Source: DASUCS01 sp041166745 | Lineage (GTDB): Bacteria; Actinomycetota; Acidimicrobiia; Acidimicrobiales; JACDCH01 | Length of the DNA: 64,000 nucleotides | Direction: 5' to 3' | NCBI GenBank assembly: GCA_041166745.1 | Contig: JBEEGH010000018.1 | Location: forward strand, 1 to 64,000 | Shown: positions 43,577 to 53,103 of the stretch, piece after piece | How the letters are laid out: every line of letters begins with the position of its first letter | Numbering within the stretch: the first letter of the stretch is position 1 | Translations under genes and position numbers: made by a program | The notes under the pieces: model-generated | Seen by the model: the letters and a program-made list of their open reading frames with translations, nothing else | What the model was told of the DNA's origin: nothing | The model's database searches: none

Positions 43577-46500
43577 ATGTGCGGCATCATCGCCGTCGTC
43601 CGGCGGAGAGCGACGCGCACGCCCCCACCCCCGGAAGACGTGTTGGGACTCCTCCAGCCCCTTCCCGCGCTCCTCGACGTCGACGGAGTCGATGAGACGC
43701 TCGTCGCCCGTCTCCTGCAGACCGTCGGCGCGCTCGACGATGCCAACGCCTTGCTCAGTGGTGTCCCCGGGCTTCACGCATTGTTGTTCTCGCCGCACGT
43801 GCGAGCGGCGATCGAGTCGTATTGCGTTCAACTCGACGCCAGCTTGGCTGGAATCGATGTCCAGCTCGACAGCGGCCGCATCAAAGCAAGCGCCGATCAG
43901 TTGGAGCAGCTCAACGCGGCGCTCCTCAGCGCAAAGGACTTGCGGTGGGCCATCGCGGAAGACCGTGTTCGCAACGCGGAAGCGGTTGGTGATCTGCTCA
44001 ACGGCACAGCTGGGCACGCCGCGGTCGAAGCCTTTGCTTCGGTGCAAACAGCGTTGAGCGCGCTCGATCGGCTCGAGGTCCGCGGGCGCGACTCGGCCGG
44101 GCTGCATCTCCTTGTTCGCGGTCATGGTCTGGATCTCGAAGCGAGGGGCGTGCGAGCGATGCTCGACCAGCGCGCCGGCGACCCCTTGTTTCGCAGCGGG
44201 GCTGTGCAATCGGCGGATGGCGATCTGAGCTTCGTGTACAAGGCGGCCGCGGAGATCGGCGAGCTCGGCGACAACACGCGGGCGCTGCGTGCCGCGATCG
44301 TCGGCGACGAATTGCTCCATCTCGCGGTCGGCTCTGACACGGCCGAAGTCACCGTGCTCGGCCACACTCGTTGGGCCAGCGTCGGCATCATCTCCGAGGC
44401 CAACGCCCATCCGCTCAACTCCGAGGAAGACGGTGGCCGCGCCGGCCCGTACGTCGTCGCCGCGCTCAATGGCGACGTCGACAACTTCGCCGACCTCAAG
44501 TCGGCCGAGGGCCTCCGCATCGCCGCCGAGATCACCACCGACGCGAAGGTGATCCCGACGCTCGTCTCCCGCAAGCTGCGAGCGGGCGTGGCCCTGGACG
44601 AAGCATTTCGCAGCACGGTCGCGGGGTTCGAAGGATCGGTTGCGATCGGTGCCAACGCCGCGAGCTCGCCAAACCAACTTCTGCTGGCGTTGCGGGGCAG
44701 CGGACAGGCGCTGTACGTCGGGCTCGCCGACGATGCGTACATCGTGGCCAGCGAGCCGTATGGACTCGTCGAGGAAACGTCGCGCTACATCCGCATGGAC
44801 GGCGAGACGCCGGCGAACCTCGACAACCCCAACGCGAGTCGCGGCCAGGTGCTCGTATTGGACGGCGACCGGGCCGGATCGCTCGAGGGCATCCGTCGGA
44901 TCGCATACGACGGCACCGAGATCCCCGTCACCGACGACGACGTCACCGTCGCGCAGATCACGACGCGCGACATCAACCGGGGCGCCTACCCGCACTTCCT
45001 CCTGAAGGAGATCAGTGAGTCGCCGGCGTCGTTCCGCAAGACGTTGCGCGGCAAGCTCATCGACGTCGATGGCCAGCCAGAGCTGTCGCTCGGGTCAGAA
45101 GCGGTGCCTGAGCAAATCCGCCGCGACCTCGCCTCCGGCGCGATTCGCCGGGTCATCGCGATCGGGCAAGGCACCGCCCACGTTGCCGGTCAGAGTCTCG
45201 TTGCGACGTTACGGTCGATGACGGTCGACACCGAGTTGCGCGTCGAGGCCGCACTCGCGACCGAGCTCTCCGGCTTCGGATTGCGGCCCGAGATGGACGA
45301 CACACTGGTCATCGCCATCAGCCAGTCGGGCACCACCACCGACACCAATCGCACGGTCGATCTCGTACGTGCGCGGGGAGCCCGGGTGATCGCCATCGTC
45401 AACCGACGCAACAGCGACCTCATCGACAAGTCCGATGGCGTGCTCTACACGTCGGATGGACGCGACGTCGAGATGTCAGTGGCGTCGACGAAGGCGTTGT
45501 ACGCCCAACTCGCAGCTAGCTTCCTGCTGGCCGCGGCGATCGCCGAGATCGTCGGCGGAATCGTCGATAGCGAGCTTCTCGCCGCGTTGCGTTCCGTGCC
45601 CGACGCCATGGAAGAAGTGCTGGCTCGCCGCGCGGAGATCGGCGCGATCGCCCAGCAGTGGGCTCCCTCGCGGCGCTACTGGGCCATCGTCGGAAACGGC
45701 GCGAACCGAATCGCGGCCAACGAGCTGCGCATCAAGCTCTCCGAGCTCTGTTACAAGTCGATCGCGTGTGACTCGACCGAGGACAAGAAGCACATCGACT
45801 TGTCATCAGAGCCGCTCATACTCGTGTGCGCGGCCGGCCTCACCGGATCGACGGCAGACGACGTCGCCAAGGAGGTGGCGATCTTCCGCGCTCACAAAGC
45901 AACGCCGATCGTCATCGCCACGGAAGGCGAGGAGCGCTTCTCGGCCGCGGTGCAAGCCATCAAGGTGCCCGCGGTGCATCCGCAGCTGGCGTTCGTGCTC
46001 TCGATCATGGCCGGTCACCTCTTCGGCTACGAGGCCGCGCAGGCCATCGACGCTCAGGCCCGTCCATTGCGTGAGGCGCGCGGCGCAATCGAGTCCGCCA
46101 TCTCCGCGCCCGGGGCGAGCGGGCTGCGTGCCGACGGAGACCGGTTGCTTCGCGGCCTGCGTCCGACGCTCGAAGCCGTCGCTGCACGCTTCTTCGACGG
46201 GCTGCGCGCCGGTGCGTACGACGGGCACCTCGAGGCGTCCACCGCCGTGCGGCTCGCGTCGCTCTTCCGCTACGGGCTGGCGGTCACGCCACTCGAGGCG
46301 TACCAGATGGAGTACGGAAAGATCGGCACGCCCGCGGTCGTCGTCGACGACCTCATGGTTGCGCTCACGCGAGGCATCGAAGAGCTCACGCGCCCGATCG
46401 ACGCGATCAAGCATCAGGCGAAGACCGTCACGGTCGGCATCTCCCGTTCGGACGAGACGCTGTTGCAGGTTCCGCTGGCGATGGCGGTGATGGCCGCCGG

Positions 46501-47035
46501 CGCGCCGCGCGATGCGCTCAGCTACAAGACGCTGCGCACACTGGCCGATCTCGATCCGGCAGTCGAGGAGGTCACCGGCTGGATCCGGTACCGCATCGAA
46601 GGCGATCCGGCCACCGACGACGAGGTGTCGGTGTACGTCGTCGACCGTGGCGGCATTGCTGCCGAGATCACGTCGCGCATCGAGCGCGATCCAGTGCTCC
46701 GGGGTACGAAGCACACGGTGGCGATCGAACGCGAACTGCTCGTGTTCCGCGGCCGCCGCGACAACCGCACACTCATCGCGATTCCGGAGACGAAGGACAA
46801 TCACTGCACTGGCATCACGCAACTGCATGTGCGCTTCGAGGACAAGCTGCCCGTCGCCGCGAGTCGCAGCGTGCTCCGCGGCTACCGCAACCGGTACGCG
46901 GCGCTGAAGGATGCGGTGACCGAGGTCGAGCCGAGTTTCCGCGAGGATCTTCTCGGCGAGCTTCCGGTGGTCGATCTCCTGACAGAGCCGGTGCACGTCC
47001 TCGCCGACCGCTGGCGCGCCGCGCCCTCCCCGTGA
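43577..47035 (+). CDS. glmS: Oversized glucosamine-6-phosphate synthase-like protein
   Basis: GlmS makes glucosamine-6-P from fructose-6-P and glutamine. This protein is 1152 aa against about 610 for typical GlmS. Cys2 (MCGIIAVV), LDRLEVRGRDSAG (163-175), GHTRWAS (262-268) and ALNGDVDN identify the glutaminase. YPHFLLKEISESPASFRKTLRG leads into SIS domain 1 (SQSGTTTDT, about 582-590) and SIS domain 2 (VGNGANRIAANELRIKLSEL). About 145 residues are inserted directly after the N-terminal strand, and some 320 residues replace the usual short C-terminal lid, whose AKSVTVE motif is missing. The neighbour glmM supports the function. No glmS ribozyme fits in the 9-bp gap. Confidence 0.85.
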   Translation: MCGIIAVVRRRATRTPPPPEDVLGLLQPLPALLDVDGVDETLVARLLQTVGALDDANALLSGVPGLHALLFSPHVRAAIESYCVQLDASLAGIDVQLDSGRIKASADQLEQLNAALLSAKDLRWAIAEDRVRNAEAVGDLLNGTAGHAAVEAFASVQTALSALDRLEVRGRDSAGLHLLVRGHGLDLEARGVRAMLDQRAGDPLFRSGAVQSADGDLSFVYKAAAEIGELGDNTRALRAAIVGDELLHLAVGSDTAEVTVLGHTRWASVGIISEANAHPLNSEEDGGRAGPYVVAALNGDVDNFADLKSAEGLRIAAEITTDAKVIPTLVSRKLRAGVALDEAFRSTVAGFEGSVAIGANAASSPNQLLLALRGSGQALYVGLADDAYIVASEPYGLVEETSRYIRMDGETPANLDNPNASRGQVLVLDGDRAGSLEGIRRIAYDGTEIPVTDDDVTVAQITTRDINRGAYPHFLLKEISESPASFRKTLRGKLIDVDGQPELSLGSEAVPEQIRRDLASGAIRRVIAIGQGTAHVAGQSLVATLRSMTVDTELRVEAALATELSGFGLRPEMDDTLVIAISQSGTTTDTNRTVDLVRARGARVIAIVNRRNSDLIDKSDGVLYTSDGRDVEMSVASTKALYAQLAASFLLAAAIAEIVGGIVDSELLAALRSVPDAMEEVLARRAEIGAIAQQWAPSRRYWAIVGNGANRIAANELRIKLSELCYKSIACDSTEDKKHIDLSSEPLILVCAAGLTGSTADDVAKEVAIFRAHKATPIVIATEGEERFSAAVQAIKVPAVHPQLAFVLSIMAGHLFGYEAAQAIDAQARPLREARGAIESAISAPGASGLRADGDRLLRGLRPTLEAVAARFFDGLRAGAYDGHLEASTAVRLASLFRYGLAVTPLEAYQMEYGKIGTPAVVVDDLMVALTRGIEELTRPIDAIKHQAKTVTVGISRSDETLLQVPLAMAVMAAGAPRDALSYKTLRTLADLDPAVEEVTGWIRYRIEGDPATDDEVSVYVVDRGGIAAEITSRIERDPVLRGTKHTVAIERELLVFRGRRDNRTLIAIPETKDNHCTGITQLHVRFEDKLPVAASRSVLRGYRNRYAALKDAVTEVEPSFREDLLGELPVVDLLTEPVHVLADRWRAAPSP

Positions 47036-47412
47036 CCGTTGCCGTCGGGGTCGACGTGGTCGACCTCGACCGTTTCGAATCGGTGATGACCCGACAGACG
47101 AGCTTCCTCGATCGGGTGTTCACTGCGGACGAACGGGAGTACTGCGACCGAGCGAAGGCGACCTCGGTGCGCTGTCAGCGCTACGCAGCGCGCTTCGCGG
47201 CGAAGGAAGCGGTGATGAAGGCGCTCGGCTGCGGACTGGGGGCCTACGGCTTTCACGATGTCGAAGTGGGCCGCGACGACGAATCCGGCGAGCCGTCGTT
47301 GCTGGTGAGGGGCAAAGCCGCCGCGTTGGCCGGCGAACGCGGCATCACTCGCTGGTTGCTCTCGCTCAGCCACTCCGACGTCGTGGCCATCGCACTCGTC
47401 TCGGCGGAGTGA
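47032..47412 (+). CDS. acpS: Holo-[acyl-carrier-protein] synthase
   Basis: AcpS (126 aa) transfers phosphopantetheine from CoA to ACP. VGVDVVDLDRFESVM holds the metal Asp, and RYAARFAAKEAVMKALGCGL holds the Glu/Lys of the active site; SLSHSDVVAIALV is also typical. GTG at 47032 overlaps the glmS stop (GTGA). Confidence 0.95.
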   Translation: MTVAVGVDVVDLDRFESVMTRQTSFLDRVFTADEREYCDRAKATSVRCQRYAARFAAKEAVMKALGCGLGAYGFHDVEVGRDDESGEPSLLVRGKAAALAGERGITRWLLSLSHSDVVAIALVSAE

Positions 47413-47415
47413 TCG

Positions 47416-48768
47416 ATGATCCCGGTCGTGACTCCTGAGGAGATGACCGCGATCGATCGCGCCGCGCCCGAACCTGTCGACGTGCTGATCGCGCGCGCCG
47501 GCAAAGCTGTAGCGCTGCGAGCGCTGTCCATGCTCGGCGGAGCGTACGGACGACGAGTGACCGTGGTTGCGGGGAAGGGCAACAACGGCAACGACGGCCG
47601 CGATGCAGCGCGTCGCCTCCGTCAACGGGGTGCGCGCGTCGAAGTCCTCGATGCCGCCAGTGTTGGCCCGGGGGAACGGCTCGCACGCTGCGACCTCGTC
47701 ATCGACGCCGCCTACGGCACGGGCTTTCGCGGTGCGTACGAAGCTCCCGACCCGGGAGGTGCACTCGTGCTCGCGGTCGACATTCCTTCGGGAGTGAACG
47801 GCCTCACCGGCGAAGCCGCGCCGGGCGCCGTGCGCGCCGACGTCACTGTGACGTTCGCCGCGCTCAAGCCCGGGCTGCTCTTCCATCCGGGGCGTGCGCT
47901 GGCGGGCGCGGTCGCGGTTGCGGACATCGGCCTCGACTGTTCTTCGGCCAAGGCCGACGTCGTCGAGGCGGCCGATGTGGCCGCGTGGCTGCCGGAGCGG
48001 CCGCCCGAGACGCACAAGTGGCGAAGCGCGGTCTGGATCGTGGCCGGATCGCCCGGAATGAGTGGCGCGGCTTCGCTCGCTTCTCGCGGCGCGCAACGTT
48101 CCGGCGCGGGTTACGTGCGGCTCAGCAGTCCGGGCTCGGACCTCGATGCTGATGCGCCGGTCGAGGTCGTGCGCACGACGCTCCCGCACGTTGCCTGGGA
48201 CATCGACGTGCTCGAGGGACTCGGCCGGTTCAAGGCACTGATCGTCGGGCCAGGCCTCGGCACTGATCCGGCCACCGCGCCATCCGTGCATCGAGTGGTG
48301 CTCGAGTCGCCGGTGCCGACAGTCGTCGACGGCGATGGGCTCACCGCGCTCGGTGCCGATGTGGGCCTGTACACCCACCCGCTCACCGTGCTCACGCCGC
48401 ACGACGGCGAGTATGAGCGCCTGATGGGACGACCACCGAGCGCGGATCGCATCGACGCGGCGCGAGCGCTGGCTCAGACCGCCAACGCGACCGTGCTGTT
48501 GAAAGGAGCGACGCCGGTGATTGCCGACGCTGAAGGGCGGGCACTTCTCGTCATCACCGCTGACGCTCGGTTGGCGACAGCGGGAACCGGCGATGTGCTG
48601 TCCGGGATCATCGGCGCGCTCCTCGCGCAGGGGGTGCACCCGTTGCGGGCCGCGGCTGCCGGCGCGTGGCTGCACGGAAGGGCGAGTACGCACGGCCCCC
48701 GCCGCGGGCTGGTGGCCAGCGACCTGCTGGAGTGTTTGCCCTCGGTGTTCGACGACCTGGAATCCTGA
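47416..48768 (+). CDS. nnr: Bifunctional NAD(P)HX epimerase / dehydratase
   Basis: A 450-aa fusion that repairs hydrated NAD(P)H. The N-terminal epimerase part has VVAGKGNNGNDGRDAARRL and VDIPSGVNGLTGE. The C-terminal dehydratase part has VLTPHDGEYERLMG and ATAGTGDVLSGIIGALLAQG. It lies between acpS and alr, the normal actinobacterial position. The stand-alone dehydratase-like protein at 16834-17712 is a paralogue of its second half. Confidence 0.94.
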   Translation: MIPVVTPEEMTAIDRAAPEPVDVLIARAGKAVALRALSMLGGAYGRRVTVVAGKGNNGNDGRDAARRLRQRGARVEVLDAASVGPGERLARCDLVIDAAYGTGFRGAYEAPDPGGALVLAVDIPSGVNGLTGEAAPGAVRADVTVTFAALKPGLLFHPGRALAGAVAVADIGLDCSSAKADVVEAADVAAWLPERPPETHKWRSAVWIVAGSPGMSGAASLASRGAQRSGAGYVRLSSPGSDLDADAPVEVVRTTLPHVAWDIDVLEGLGRFKALIVGPGLGTDPATAPSVHRVVLESPVPTVVDGDGLTALGADVGLYTHPLTVLTPHDGEYERLMGRPPSADRIDAARALAQTANATVLLKGATPVIADAEGRALLVITADARLATAGTGDVLSGIIGALLAQGVHPLRAAAAGAWLHGRASTHGPRRGLVASDLLECLPSVFDDLES

Positions 48769-48769
48769 G

Positions 48770-49924
48770 GTGGTGGAGGTCCACCCCGACGACCGGCCGT
48801 ACGCCTGGGCCGACGTCGACCTCAGCGCGTTGGAGCACAACGCCAAGCTGCTGGCCGATCGAGCCGGATCGGCGGCGCTGTGCGCCGTGGTGAAGGGCTG
48901 GGGCTACGGACACGGCATCATTCGCGCCGCATCGGCGGCCGTTTCCGGCGGCGCGACCTGGCTCGGAGTTGCACTCGTCAACGAAGCCGTCGATCTGCGC
49001 ATCAAGGGCCGACTGACCGAGCCCGTGCTCCTGCTCGCGGAGCCTCCGCTTCGACAGCTCGTCGATGTCGCCCGACTCGACGGTGTGCGGCCCACGCTCT
49101 ACACCGCCGAAGCGATCGCGGCGGCCGCGACGGCCGTTCGCGACGTCGGCCGAGCCACACCTTTGCCGGTCCACCTCAAGGTCGACACCGGCATGCACCG
49201 TGTCGGCGCGGCCCCCGAGGCGGCCCGCCATCTCGCGGAGCTCGTTCAAGCCAGCGAGGAGCTCGAGCTCGAAGGACTGTGGACGCATCTCGCCGCCGCG
49301 GACGACCCGGCGCACGACGACTACACCGCGCGTCAACTGGCGACGTTCGAGGAGGTTCGCGGGGATCTTGCCGATGCGGGACTCCGACCCGCACTTGTGC
49401 ACGCGGCCAACTCGGCAGGTCTGCTCGCGCATCCCGAAGCCCGCTACGACCTGGCGCGGTGTGGCATCGCGCTCTACGGCATCGCGCCGCGGCCGCACAT
49501 GCCGGAAGCGGACGGCTTACGTCCGGCGATGGCGCTCAAGGCGCGCGTGTCGTACGTGAAGCAGGTGCGCGCCGGTGAACCGATCTCGTACGGGCTGCAC
49601 CACGTGTTCACCGAGCCGACCGTGGTCGCCACGGTGCCGATCGGTTATTACGACGGCGTCCCGCGCCGACTGGGCATGGTTGGGGGAGAGGTGTTGATCG
49701 GTGGACGCCGGCGCCCGATCGTGGGTGCGGTCACGATGGATCAACTGATGGTCGACTGCGGTAGCGACAACTCGGTGCGCGTGCGCGATGAGGTCGTGCT
49801 CTTCGGCGAGCAGAACGGCGAGGTCATCTCCGCGTGGGATTGGGCCGAACGGCTCGACACCATCGCCTACGAGATCGTCTGCGGCATCGCCATCAATCGC
49901 GTTCCCCGCCGGTACGGACCGTGA
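48770..49924 (+). CDS. alr: Alanine racemase
   Basis: Alr (384 aa) makes D-alanine for peptidoglycan. The PLP lysine is Lys42 in CAVVKGWGYGHG (the usual NAY replaced by GWG). HLKVDTGMHRVG and the catalytic Tyr in ISYGLHHVF are present. The start is one of two consecutive GTGs at 48770/48773, one base after the nnr stop. The stop overlaps the next GTG. Confidence 0.94.
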   Translation: MVEVHPDDRPYAWADVDLSALEHNAKLLADRAGSAALCAVVKGWGYGHGIIRAASAAVSGGATWLGVALVNEAVDLRIKGRLTEPVLLLAEPPLRQLVDVARLDGVRPTLYTAEAIAAAATAVRDVGRATPLPVHLKVDTGMHRVGAAPEAARHLAELVQASEELELEGLWTHLAAADDPAHDDYTARQLATFEEVRGDLADAGLRPALVHAANSAGLLAHPEARYDLARCGIALYGIAPRPHMPEADGLRPAMALKARVSYVKQVRAGEPISYGLHHVFTEPTVVATVPIGYYDGVPRRLGMVGGEVLIGGRRRPIVGAVTMDQLMVDCGSDNSVRVRDEVVLFGEQNGEVISAWDWAERLDTIAYEIVCGIAINRVPRRYGP

Positions 49925-50778
49925 GGACTGAGATAGGCGGCGTACGCGTCGGGCACTGGACGAACGAGGCTGCGCGTACCGGGTGCACGGTCGTGCTCTT
50001 CCCTGAAGGCACCGTCGCGTCAGGTGAGGTGCGCGGCGGCGCGCCCGCTGAGCGCGAGATGGCGCTGCTCGATCCGTCGCGCACCGTGAACCGAATCGAT
50101 GCGGTCGTGCTGACCGGCGGCTCTGCCTTCGGCCTCGCGTCCGCCGACGGCGTGATGCGCTTCTGCGAGGAGCGCGGCATCGGTTTCCCGACCGCGGGCG
50201 GACCCGTCCCGATCGTCGTGGCCCTCGGTCTCTACGACTTGGTCCAGGGCGATGCTTCGGTGCGGCCGGGTCCGGACGAGGGCTACGCCGCGTGCGAAGC
50301 AGCCGCAGAGGAAGACGTTCTGCTGGGCCGCGTCGGGGCCGGCACAGGAGCGACCATCGCCAAGTGGCAGGGCCGAGATCACGCTCGTCCCGGTGGGCTC
50401 GGCGGTGTGGTGGTGCGCCACGGCGAGCTCGTCGTTGCCGCCCTCGTGGCGGTCAACGCCTACGGCGACATCCTCGAGTCGGGCGACGACGTGCCCCGGA
50501 TCCCGGCGCCGCCGATCGAGACCGCCGAGGCCGCGTTCGCCAACACCACCATTGGGGTGATTGTCACCAACGCGGCGCTGACCAAGGGCGAGTGTCTCCT
50601 CGTGGCACAGAGCGGACACGACGGAATGAGCCGTGCCCTGTCGCCGACGCACAGCACCGCCGACGGCGACGCGCTGATCGCGGCCGCTACCGGCATCGTG
50701 ACCGCCGAAGTGGAACCCGTGCGGTCGTTGGCGGCGGTCGCCGTCGAGCGAGCGATCCGTACCGCGCAAGTAACCTGA
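49921..50778 (+). CDS. P1-family peptidase (DmpA/aminopeptidase-like)
   Basis: A 285-aa P1 (S58) peptidase of the self-cleaving Ntn-type fold. [20 protein letters not shown] and [19 protein letters not shown] are signatures; in this family cleavage before the Thr/Ser of the latter motif creates the N-terminal nucleophile. The substrate may be D-amino acid amides or beta-peptides, which would fit the neighbouring alr (inference). GTG at 49921 overlaps the alr stop. Confidence 0.85.
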   Translation: MRTEIGGVRVGHWTNEAARTGCTVVLFPEGTVASGEVRGGAPAEREMALLDPSRTVNRIDAVVLTGGSAFGLASADGVMRFCEERGIGFPTAGGPVPIVVALGLYDLVQGDASVRPGPDEGYAACEAAAEEDVLLGRVGAGTGATIAKWQGRDHARPGGLGGVVVRHGELVVAALVAVNAYGDILESGDDVPRIPAPPIETAEAAFANTTIGVIVTNAALTKGECLLVAQSGHDGMSRALSPTHSTADGDALIAAATGIVTAEVEPVRSLAAVAVERAIRTAQVT

Positions 50779-50784
50779 GGGGTC

Positions 50785-51360
50785 GTGCCCACCGCGCTCG
50801 AGCTGGTCGCCGAAGAGGCGTCTACTTGCACCAGATGCAAGCTCGCGACTGCCGGTCGCACCAAGGTGGTCTTCGGCATGGGTGATCCCGACGCCGACCT
50901 CATGTTCATCGGCGAAGGCCCCGGAGCCGAGGAGGACAAGCAGGGTCTGCCGTTCGTCGGCCGGTCCGGCCAGCTGCTCGATCGCATCCTGCTCGACGAA
51001 TTCGGATGGACGCGCGATCGCGTCTACATCCAGAACGTGGTGATGTGCCGTCCTCCCGGGAACCGCGACCCGGAAGCCGACGAGATCGCGGCGTGCAACC
51101 CGTGGCTCGAGAAGAAGATCGAGCTGATCAACCCGAAGGTCATCGTCACACTCGGCAATTTCGCCACGAAGCTGCTGCTGGAGACGAAGGAAGGCATCAC
51201 CAAGCTGCGCGGCCGGAGCTATCCGTTCCGCACGGGTGTGCTGATCCCGACCTTCCACCCCGCTGCGGTGTTGCGCGGCGGCGGCGAGCCGATGGCGCAG
51301 ATGCGAGCGGACTTCATCCGCGCCAAACAGGCGTTGGCCGGTGCAGGAGTTCCCGCATGA
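50785..51360 (+). CDS. Uracil-DNA glycosylase, family 4 (Fe-S)
   Basis: A 191-aa family 4 uracil-DNA glycosylase, which removes uracil from [23 protein letters not shown] is the active-site motif, and [10 protein letters not shown] holds the second catalytic segment. Cys15 and Cys18 (CTRC), with the Cys in [10 protein letters not shown] and in AACNPWLE, would hold the 4Fe-4S cluster. GTG start at 50785. The stop overlaps tsaE (ATGA). Confidence 0.92.
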   Translation: MPTALELVAEEASTCTRCKLATAGRTKVVFGMGDPDADLMFIGEGPGAEEDKQGLPFVGRSGQLLDRILLDEFGWTRDRVYIQNVVMCRPPGNRDPEADEIAACNPWLEKKIELINPKVIVTLGNFATKLLLETKEGITKLRGRSYPFRTGVLIPTFHPAAVLRGGGEPMAQMRADFIRAKQALAGAGVPA

Positions 51361-51848
51361 CGCTCACCGCGACGACCAGTGCAGTCGACGCGACACAGGG
51401 TCTCGGAGCGGCAATCGCAGAGCTCGCACGCCCGGGCGACATCGTGCTGCTCGCCGGCGAGCTCGGCGCGGGGAAGACTGCGCTCGTGCAGGGTTTTGGC
51501 CGCGGGCTCGGCATCACCGAACGGATCACGAGCCCGACGTTCATGCTCGCCCGCCAACACACCGGTGGACGGCTGATGTTGCATCACCTCGACGTGTACC
51601 GCCTCGAGCAGATGCAAGAGGTGTTCGACCTCGGGTTGCCTGAGGTGCTCGACGAAGGTGGTGTCACCATCATCGAATGGGGCGACGCGATCGCACCCGC
51701 GCTGCCCGCGGATTTCCTCGAGGTGCGCTTGCGCTTCGGCGCGGGTGACGATGATCGCGTGATCGAGATTCAGCCGATCGGGCCGAGTTGGAATGCCCGC
51801 ACCCGCGCGCTCGGTCAAGCGCTGTCGCCCTGGACGATCGAATGCTGA
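51357..51848 (+). CDS. tsaE: tRNA t6A synthesis ATPase TsaE
   Basis: TsaE (163 aa) is the ATPase that assists TsaB-TsaD in making t6A37 in ANN-decoding tRNAs. The P-loop is LAGELGAGKTALVQGFGRGL, and TSPTFMLARQH, HHLDVYRLEQ and IIEWGDAI are family motifs. ATG at 51357 overlaps the UDG stop; the stop overlaps tsaB by 7 bp. Confidence 0.95.
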   Translation: MTLTATTSAVDATQGLGAAIAELARPGDIVLLAGELGAGKTALVQGFGRGLGITERITSPTFMLARQHTGGRLMLHHLDVYRLEQMQEVFDLGLPEVLDEGGVTIIEWGDAIAPALPADFLEVRLRFGAGDDDRVIEIQPIGPSWNARTRALGQALSPWTIEC

Positions 51849-52543
51849 TCCTCGGAATCGAGTCGAGCACGGCGCAGGTGGGTGTCGCGATCGCAGGACA
51901 CGAGGGAGTGCTCGCACAGGCGCATTCGAGTCGCGGTAAGCGCCACGCCGAAAACCTCACGCCCGCCATCGAATTCGTGTGCAAGCAAGCGCGGGTCGAC
52001 CTGCGTGAGATCAGCTGCGTCGCGGTCGACCTCGGCCCTGGGCTCTACACCGGGCTTCGCGTCGGCGTGGCGTCGGCCAAGGCAATGGCCCACGCGCTCC
52101 GTGTGCCGATGATCGGCATCCCCAGCCTCGACCTGCTCGCCCTTCCGGTGCGGTTTTCTTCGCGACGCATCGTGGCGGCGATCGACGCTCGGCGCGGTGA
52201 GCTCTTCTACGCCTTCTACCGGCAGGTTCCCGGCGGAGTGCAGCGCCTGTCGGAGCACCTCATCGGCACGCCCGACGACCTGGCCTCCGAGTTGCTGGCC
52301 TCCCGCGAGGAGTGTCTCCTCGTTGGTGACGGCGCGTTGCGGTACTCGGAGGCGTTCGAAGGGCTGACCAAGGTCGAGGTCGCCGACCTCGGACTCGCCT
52401 ATCCGTCGGCCTCGTCGCTGGTGCAGTTGGCGCACGCGCAGGCGCTGCGCGAACAGTGGGTCCAGCCATGGGATCTCCAACCCCTCTACCTGCGCATGCC
52501 CGATGCGGAGATCAACTGGGCGACGCGAGAGGCGAGGTCGTGA
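51842..52543 (+). CDS. tsaB: tRNA t6A synthesis protein TsaB
   Basis: TsaB (233 aa) is the ASKHA-fold partner of TsaD. MLILGIESSTAQVGVAIAGH, VDLGPGLYTGLRVGVASAKA and AIDARRGELFYAFYR are diagnostic. ATG at 51842 overlaps the end of tsaE, and the stop overlaps the rimI start. Confidence 0.95.
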   Translation: MLILGIESSTAQVGVAIAGHEGVLAQAHSSRGKRHAENLTPAIEFVCKQARVDLREISCVAVDLGPGLYTGLRVGVASAKAMAHALRVPMIGIPSLDLLALPVRFSSRRIVAAIDARRGELFYAFYRQVPGGVQRLSEHLIGTPDDLASELLASREECLLVGDGALRYSEAFEGLTKVEVADLGLAYPSASSLVQLAHAQALREQWVQPWDLQPLYLRMPDAEINWATREARS

Positions 52544-53103
52544 TGGCGGCCCGCGCGACGTCGATCGATCCGCAGTCGCTCGAAGTCCGCATCACTGCGA
52601 TGCGCCGCCGGCACCTCCGCAGCGTTCTGCGCATCGAGAACGAGGTGTATCCACGGCCCTGGTCGTTGGGCTTGTTCATGAGCGAGCTGGCCATTCGCAC
52701 CGGCCGCATCTACCTGGTGGCCCGTGTCGGTCCGACCGTTGTCGGCTACGCAGGCATGTTGTTCAGTGCCGATGACGGTCACGTCACGACGATCGCGGTC
52801 GATCCGGCGTGGCATCGCGGCAAGATCGGTAGCCGGCTACTACTCCACCTGTTGCGACGCGGCGCGGCGAAGGGTGCGAAGAACTTCACGCTCGAAGTGC
52901 GGATGAGCAACGACGGGGCCCAGGCGTTGTACCGGGCGTTCGGGTTCGCTCCCGCGGGTGTCCGCAAGGGCTACTACGTCGAGACCAATGAAGACGCAAT
53001 GATCATGTGGGCGCACGACGTCGATCAGGCGGAGTACCAGGAGCGGCTCGATGCCATCGAGCTCGCAATGCCGGGAGTCACGATCGTGGACAGCCTCGAA
53101 TGA
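52540..53103 (+). CDS. rimI: Ribosomal protein S18 alanine N-acetyltransferase-like (RimI) protein
   Basis: A 187-aa GNAT acetyltransferase. The acetyl-CoA motif is TIAVDPAWHRGKIGSRLL, followed by EVRMSNDGAQALYRAFGFAP, typical of RimI. Start GTG 52540 or ATG 52543. The position between tsaB and tsaD is the normal one. About 30 residues beyond the fold (ending MPGVTIVDSLE) form a short tail. Stop overlaps tsaD. Confidence 0.92.
   Translation: MMAARATSIDPQSLEVRITAMRRRHLRSVLRIENEVYPRPWSLGLFMSELAIRTGRIYLVARVGPTVVGYAGMLFSADDGHVTTIAVDPAWHRGKIGSRLLLHLLRRGAAKGAKNFTLEVRMSNDGAQALYRAFGFAPAGVRKGYYVETNEDAMIMWAHDVDQAEYQERLDAIELAMPGVTIVDSLE

Noticed and set aside
42983..44995. Long minus-strand frame (670 codons) opposite glmM and glmS
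   Set aside because: Antisense to two clear enzymes, with no motif; codon-position bias belongs to the plus strand.
46882..48846. Long minus-strand frame (654 codons) opposite glmS, acpS and nnr
   Set aside because: It lies antisense to well-supported genes, is rich in Arg and His, and has no recognisable domain.
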